Source: Actinoplanes sp. L3-i22 | Lineage (GTDB): Bacteria > Actinomycetota > Actinomycetes > Mycobacteriales > Micromonosporaceae | DNA length: 64,000 nucleotides | Assembly (NCBI RefSeq): GCF_019704555.1 | Contig: NZ_AP024745.1 | Span: 8,316,501-8,380,500 of the forward strand | Direction of reading: 5' to 3' | Shown: positions 59,754 through 64,000 of the stretch, piece after piece | Layout of the letters: every line of letters begins with the position of its first letter | Position numbering within the stretch: the first letter of the stretch is position 1 | Program-made: the position numbers and the translations under genes | Notes under the pieces: generated by a model | Databases searched by the model: none | The model's input: the letters and a program-made list of their open reading frames with translations, nothing else | What the model was told of the DNA's origin: nothing

Positions 59754-61952
59754 TCAGGCCGCGCGGCGGTACGCCCGGTCCCCCGGAGCCGCGGCACCCG
59801 CGGCCGGGCCGGTCCGCCCGGTCACGCCCGCGGCCGAGCCGGTCTGCGCGGTCGCGCTCGCGGCCGGGCCGGTCTGCGCGGTCGCGCTCGCGGCCGGGCC
59901 GGTCCGCGCGGTGGCGGCTTCGAGCTGGTCGAGCGGCATCACGTCGGCCCGCAGCGCGGCGGCCAGCCGACCGGCCAGGCCCAGCCGGATCGGACCGGAC
60001 TCGCAGTCGACGACCACCGCGGCCACCCCGGACAACGCCGGCGCCAGCAGCAGCGGATCGGGCCCGCTGGTCGCCCGGCCGTCGGTCACCAGCACCAGCA
60101 GCGGACGCCGGCGCGGGTCACGGCGCCGCTCGGTGGCGATCGTCCGGGCGGCGGCGCGCAGGCCGGCGGCGAGCGGCGTGCGCCCGCCGGTCCGGAGCGC
60201 GGCCAGCCGCATCACCCCGACCTCGTGACTGGAGGTCGGCGGCAGCACCACCTCGGCGTCGGTCCCCCGGAACGTGATCATCCCGATCCGGTCCCGGCGC
60301 TGGTACGCGTCCCGCAGCAGGGACAGCACCGCGGTCTTGACCAGGGTCATCCGCTTGCGCGCGGCCATCGACCCGGACGCGTCCACGACGAACAGCACCA
60401 GGTTCGCCTCCCGCCCGACGTGGATCGCCTCCCGCAGGTCGCGGGGCTCCACGCCCCACCGGAGCCCGCGGTCCAGCGCGCCCCGGTGCAGCGCGGCCCG
60501 CAGGGTGGCCGGCAGGTGCGGGGCGCCGCCGAGCTTGCCGACCGGCTTCCGGGACCCGATCACCCGGCCGCGGCGCGCGTAGGCCGGCGACCGCTTCCCG
60601 GTGTGCCCGCCCCCGCCGAGCGCGGAGATCCGCAGGGTGCGGGGGCGGAAGGCGGGGCCGGCGCCGGCCGCGGCCGGCTGCTTCCCGCCCACCGGAGCGG
60701 TGTCGTCGGTGTTCGGCGGGGCATCCGTGAGCGGCGGCGTGCCACCGGTCCCGGAGCCGTTCGGCGGAGGATCCCCGGCCGGGCCGCCGCCATCCGGTCC
60801 GCGATCGGGGCCGCCGTCCGGGCCGCCGTCGTCAGGCCCGTCCGTGTCCGGGCCGCCGTCGTCGGGCCCGTCCGTGTCCGGGCCGCCGTCGTCGGGGCCC
60901 AGGTCCGGGTCCTCGCCGTCGGTGTCCTCCTGCGCCTGGCGCTCCGCTTCGGCGAGCGCCTGGTCCAGCTTCTCCTCGTCGGTGCCCGGCGGGTCCAGCG
61001 GGTCGGTGCGCCGGCGGTGCGGCAGCGCGAGCCGGGCGGCGTCCGCCACCTCGGCGGCGGTGACCAGGTCCCGGCCGTGCCAGGCGGCCAGCGCGACCGC
61101 GCACCGCGCCACCACGATGTCCGCCCGCATCCCGTCCACGCCGTAGGCCAGGCAGATCCGCGCGATCCGGTCCAGCTCGGCGTCCGGCAGGACGACCGTC
61201 GGCAGGATCGCCCGGGCGGCCGCGATCCGCGTCGCGTACTCCCGCTCGTCGGCCGCGAAGCGCTCCGCGAACGCGGCCGGGTCCAGCTCGTAGGCGAGCC
61301 GCCGCCGGACCACCTCGGCCCGCAGGCGGGCGTCCCGGGGCGCGGCCACCGTCACCACCAGGCCGAACCGGTCGACCAGCTGCGGGCGGGGCTCGCCCTC
61401 CTCCGGGTTCATCGTGCCGACCAGCAGGAACCGGGCCGCGTGCTTGACCGACACCCCGTCCCGCTCGACGTGCGCCCGGCCCATCGCGGCCGCGTCCAGC
61501 AGCAGGTCCACCAGGTGGTCGGGGAGCAGGTTGACCTCGTCGACGTAGAGCACCCCGCGATGGGCGGCGGCGAGCAGGCCCGGCTCGTACGCCTTGACCC
61601 CGTCGGCGAGCGCCCGCTGGATGTCGAGGGTGCCGACCACCCGGTCCTCGGTGGCGCCGACCGGCAGCTCGACCAGCGTCGCGGGCCGGTACGCCGCCGG
61701 GGTGTCGGCGGCGTGCGGCCCGTCGGGGCACTCCGGGTCGGGCGCGGCCGGGTCGCACGCGAACCGGCAGCCGCGCACCACGGTGACCGGAGGCAGCAGG
61801 CCGGCCAGCGCGCGCACCACGGTGCTCTTGGCGGTGCCCTTCTCCCCGCGGACCAGGACCCCGCCGACCGCCGGGGACACCGAGGTCAGCAATAGGGCGA
61901 GGCGCAGGTCGTCGAGGCCGACCACGGCCGAGAACGGGTACGGAGTCGTCAC
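59754..61952 (-). CDS. Mg/Co-chelatase subunit, fused AAA+ and VWA domains (ChlI/ChlD-like)
   Basis: A 732-residue chelatase motor. Residues 1-330 are AAA+ (VGLDDLRLALLLTSVSPAVG, P-loop VRGEKGTAKST, Walker B GVLYVDEVNLLPDHLVDLLL). An acidic Pro/Gly/Asp linker at about 350-440 holds GPDDGGPDTD repeats. The C-terminal VWA domain has the MIDAS DASGSMAARKRM and TDGRATSGPD. The last 45 residues are four 10-residue TGPAASATAQ-type repeats from 30-bp DNA units. The GTG at 61952 follows GGGAGGG. It heads the cobalamin operon under a B12 riboswitch, so cobalt insertion with CobN is the likely job; CobN is not in this window. Confidence 0.93.
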   Translation of the reverse strand: MTTPYPFSAVVGLDDLRLALLLTSVSPAVGGVLVRGEKGTAKSTVVRALAGLLPPVTVVRGCRFACDPAAPDPECPDGPHAADTPAAYRPATLVELPVGATEDRVVGTLDIQRALADGVKAYEPGLLAAAHRGVLYVDEVNLLPDHLVDLLLDAAAMGRAHVERDGVSVKHAARFLLVGTMNPEEGEPRPQLVDRFGLVVTVAAPRDARLRAEVVRRRLAYELDPAAFAERFAADEREYATRIAAARAILPTVVLPDAELDRIARICLAYGVDGMRADIVVARCAVALAAWHGRDLVTAAEVADAARLALPHRRRTDPLDPPGTDEEKLDQALAEAERQAQEDTDGEDPDLGPDDGGPDTDGPDDGGPDTDGPDDGGPDGGPDRGPDGGGPAGDPPPNGSGTGGTPPLTDAPPNTDDTAPVGGKQPAAAGAGPAFRPRTLRISALGGGGHTGKRSPAYARRGRVIGSRKPVGKLGGAPHLPATLRAALHRGALDRGLRWGVEPRDLREAIHVGREANLVLFVVDASGSMAARKRMTLVKTAVLSLLRDAYQRRDRIGMITFRGTDAEVVLPPTSSHEVGVMRLAALRTGGRTPLAAGLRAAARTIATERRRDPRRRPLLVLVTDGRATSGPDPLLLAPALSGVAAVVVDCESGPIRLGLAGRLAAALRADVMPLDQLEAATARTGPAASATAQTGPAASATAQTGSAAGVTGRTGPAAGAAAPGDRAYRRAA
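59791..59910 (-). repeat. 30-bp tandem repeat at the chelatase C-terminus
   Basis: Four 30-bp units (59791, 59821, 59851, 59881) encode TGPAA(S/G)(A/V)T(A/G) repeats after the VWA domain. A second 30-bp repeat of about 2.5 units lies in the linker at about 60820-60895. Confidence 0.92.
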
Positions 61953-61989
61953 AGGGTGTTCCCTCCCGGCGGGTGTCCACGCCCGCGCG

Positions 61990-62170
61990 TCGGCTGTCAC
62001 GAGCGGCCGGAGTCTCCTGACTCCCGGATCGCCGTTCCCCGCTCGCCTTCCGGCCCGGACGGGCCGTGGCGGGCTGCCGCCGCAGCGGATCGCTCCCCGG
62101 TCACAGTGGCGGGACCGTCCCGGACTCGCACCGGGTTCCTCCGCGACCGCTCGGCGATCACTCTTTCCTA
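61990..62170 (-). ncRNA. Cobalamin riboswitch
   Basis: On the minus strand, GGAACCCGGTGCGAGTCCGG followed by GGTCCCGCCACTGTGA (62101-62139) is the conserved B12-binding core. Downstream GGGAGTCAGGAGACTC and GGCC (about 62005-62025) give the second conserved box. It ends about 40 bases before the GTG of the chelatase gene, whose GGGAGGG ribosome site could be sequestered, so translational repression by adenosylcobalamin is likely. Confidence 0.96.
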
Positions 62171-62332
62171 CCGCCGGTCCGCCCGTCAAACAGCGACCAG
62201 GCAGATCACACGCCCGCCGCGCCCGGCAACCCCGCCTGCCACCTCAGCCGCAGCCGACAGTGTCGGCCCGGCCCGCGCGCCGCTCGCGCTCCCCGGCTGG
62301 CACTCACGGTCCTTCCCGGCCCTCGAAACAGC

Positions 62333-62549
62333 CCTCAGCGCCGGCCTGCACCGCGGGACGCGGCTGGGCGGTGACCCGGCAACCGGGTCGCGTGGGTTCT
62401 TTTGAACCGTGACCACCCACGGACGTCGCCCTTGCGGGTCTCGTGTTCTGGGCGCCCCGCGCCCTTGCGAGACCCGGAAGGGTCCCCGCGGGAGCGACGA
62501 TCCGGACCCCGGCGGACCGAGGCAAAAATGAACTTGATCTTGAAGTAGG
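62333..62549 (+). repeat. Dispersed intergenic element, copy E (long form)
   Basis: The conserved module runs from about 62388 to 62549, with shared upstream sequence (CCCTCAGCGCCGGCC, GCGGCTGGGC, CAACCGGGTCGCGTGGGT) as in copy C. The main stem is a perfect CGGGTCTCG/CGAGACCCG with inner GGGCGC-CCC-GCGCCC. A third possible pairing, GGGTCC with GGACCC, is complete here. It lies between the B12 riboswitch promoter region and citrate synthase. Confidence 0.93.
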
Positions 62550-62597
62550 TCCTGCTCGAAGAGCAGCCGCACCGTCCACCCTGGGCGATCGGGGACG

Positions 62598-62636
62598 CGA
62601 AAACGCCCCACCGGATTTCCGGTGGGGCGCGTTTTC
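62598..62636 (-). terminator. Terminator after citrate synthase
   Basis: CGAAAACGCCCCACCGGA and TCCGGTGGGGCGCGTTTTC form a stem of about 17 bp with a 2-base loop and one bulge, with A/T-rich ends, 91 bp beyond the citrate synthase stop. Confidence 0.85.
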
Positions 62637-62727
62637 AAAAGTCTTTCCGCCAGTGCCGGCGCCGAACTCCGCCTCTTGAGTCCGGGCCGTGTCGTTCAGT
62701 TCTTTCCCAGAATTGCCGTGGAACTTC

Positions 62728-64000
62728 TCAGCGCTGCGACATCGGAACGAAGTCGCGGACCGGCGCGCCGGTGTAGATCTGCCGCGGGCGACCGATCTTG
62801 TTCGCCGGGTCGTGCATCATCTCGCGGTACTGAGCGATCCAGCCCGGAAGACGCCCGATGGCGAACAGCACCGTGAACATCTTCGTCGGGAAGCCCATGG
62901 CCTTGTAGATCAGGCCGGTGTAGAAGTCGACGTTCGGGTACAGCTTGCGGGAGACGAAGTAGTCGTCGTGGAGCGCGATCTCCTCGAGCTTGAACGCGAT
63001 CTCCAGCAGCGGGTCCGGGTTGTCCAGGGTCGACAGCATCTCCTGGGCGGCCTTCTTGACGATGGCGGCGCGCGGGTCGTAGTTCTTGTAGACCCGGTGG
63101 CCGAAGCCCATCAACTTGACGCCCTTCTCCTTGTTCTTCACTCGCGTGACGAAGGAGTTGACGTCGCCGCCGTCCTTGCGGATCTGCTCGAGCATCTCGA
63201 GCACCGCCGCGTTGGCGCCGCCGTGCAACGGGCCGGAGAGGGCGTTGATGCCGGCCGAGACCGAGGCGAACAGGTTCGCCTGGGCCGAGCCGACCATCCG
63301 GACGCTCGACGTGGAGCAGTTCTGCTCGTGGTCGGCGTGCAGCACGAACAGCATGTCGAGGATCTTCGCGACCTTCGGGTCGACGTCGTAGTTGACGGTC
63401 GGCAGGCCGAAGGTGAGGCGCAGGAAGTTCTCGACGTAGTCGAGCGAGTTGTCCGGGTACGGCAGCGGGTGACCGATCGACTTCTTGTACGCGTACGCCG
63501 CGATCGTCGGAAGTTTCGCCATCAGCCGGATTGCGGAGATATCGACCTGCTCGTCGTCCAGCGGGTCGAGCGCGTCCTGGTAGAAGGTGGACAGCGCGGT
63601 GACCGCCGAGGAGAGCACCGCCATCGGGTGCGCGTCACGCGGGAAACCGGAGAAGAAGGTCCGCATCTCCTCCTGGAGGAGCGTGTGCACACGGATCTTG
63701 TCGCCGAAGTCGCGCAGCTGAGCCTCGGTCGGGAGCTCGCCGTTCATCAGGAGGTACGAGACCTCCAGGAACGACGACTTCCCGGCCAGCTGCTCGATCG
63801 GGTATCCGCGGTAGCGGAGAATTCCGGCGTCACCGTCGATGTAGGTGATCGCCGAGGTGGTCGATGCGGTGTTGACGAAACCGACGTCGAGTGTGACGAA
63901 ACCGGTCTCCTTCAGCAGAGCACTGACGTCGATGCCGCCCGGCCCGTCGACGGCGTCGGTGACGCCCATCGACAATTGGCCACCGGGGTGGTCGAGCTTG
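62728..64000 (-). CDS. gltA: Citrate synthase, 5' end beyond the window
   Basis: At least 424 residues of a hexameric-type citrate synthase that condenses acetyl-CoA and oxaloacetate at the start of the TCA cycle. Catalytic His and Asp residues appear in LHADHEQNCSTSSVRM, SGPLHGGANAAVLEML and GFGHRVYKNYDPRA, with the allosteric-type N-terminal domain YIDGDAGILRYRGYPIEQLA. The frame continues through the right edge as KLDHPGGQLSMGVTDA, the usual start of actinobacterial GltA, so only a few residues are missing. The stop is followed by a strong terminator. Confidence 0.96.
   Translation of the reverse strand, partial: KLDHPGGQLSMGVTDAVDGPGGIDVSALLKETGFVTLDVGFVNTASTTSAITYIDGDAGILRYRGYPIEQLAGKSSFLEVSYLLMNGELPTEAQLRDFGDKIRVHTLLQEEMRTFFSGFPRDAHPMAVLSSAVTALSTFYQDALDPLDDEQVDISAIRLMAKLPTIAAYAYKKSIGHPLPYPDNSLDYVENFLRLTFGLPTVNYDVDPKVAKILDMLFVLHADHEQNCSTSSVRMVGSAQANLFASVSAGINALSGPLHGGANAAVLEMLEQIRKDGGDVNSFVTRVKNKEKGVKLMGFGHRVYKNYDPRAAIVKKAAQEMLSTLDNPDPLLEIAFKLEEIALHDDYFVSRKLYPNVDFYTGLIYKAMGFPTKMFTVLFAIGRLPGWIAQYREMMHDPANKIGRPRQIYTGAPVRDFVPMSQR

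Noticed and set aside
22541..62545. Open frames in the dispersed element giving PRSAGVQIVAPAGTLPG-like peptides
   Set aside because: The peptides recur only because the DNA element is conserved. Frames differ between copies, lack ribosome sites and run into unrelated flanks.

Overview
The window is very GC-rich chromosomal DNA from an actinomycete. Mycothiol biosynthesis (mshC), an F420-type LLM oxidoreductase, paired XRE/DUF397 genes, DUF3090, DUF5703 and DUF6928 proteins, SecA2 and many GTGA/ATGA operon overlaps point to Micromonosporaceae, probably an Actinoplanes-like organism. This placement is inferred from gene content only. No rRNA, tRNA, CRISPR array, transposase or integrase was seen.

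Layout. 1-10 kb: an XRE regulator with two DUF397 partners, a DUF6232 membrane protein, a GntR regulator, a membrane-anchored alpha/beta hydrolase divergent from a two-component system, then TetR and GNAT genes divergent over a clear palindrome, a cupin and a small secreted protein. 10.8-15.5 kb: a conserved minus-strand block (LLM oxidoreductase, histidine phosphatase, DUF3090, a SCO1664-like kinase fold, MshC). 15.5-18.4 kb: aldo/keto reductase, histidine kinase and response regulator operon. 18.4-27 kb: DUF5703, a conserved hypothetical plus M20 peptidase, hemerythrin, LysR, a ClpC-type unfoldase, a NYN-like protein and DUF6928. 27.8-32.5 kb: a tight four-gene operon built around a cytosolic FtsK/SpoIIIE ATPase with helical partner proteins and a coiled-coil membrane protein; I do not recognise it as a named system and consider it the best candidate for an undescribed machine. 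32.5-40 kb: small and secreted proteins, a DUF72 remnant, a DksA/TraR protein, a kinase-fold protein lacking its P-loop, a winged-helix regulator, SecA2 and a STAS-HATPase fusion. 40-57 kb: a 1,245-residue repeat protein, a small membrane protein, a glutamate-cysteine ligase-like enzyme and a 3,533-residue modular surface protein. 57-62 kb: a cobalamin operon (chelatase, cobO, cobB, cobE) behind a cobalamin riboswitch. 62.7 kb to the end: citrate synthase, cut by the right edge.

Two features cut across the window. First, five copies of a conserved intergenic element of about 150 bp (near 22.6, 27.5, 33.9, 40.0 and 62.5 kb) occur in both orientations. They carry a nested hairpin whose arms change together between copies, so this looks like a dispersed repeat or structured-RNA family. 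Second, short tandem repeats are expanded in frame inside many genes (XRE, GNAT, a secreted protein, CobE, the chelatase, the 1,245-residue protein), which suggests frequent slippage in this genome.
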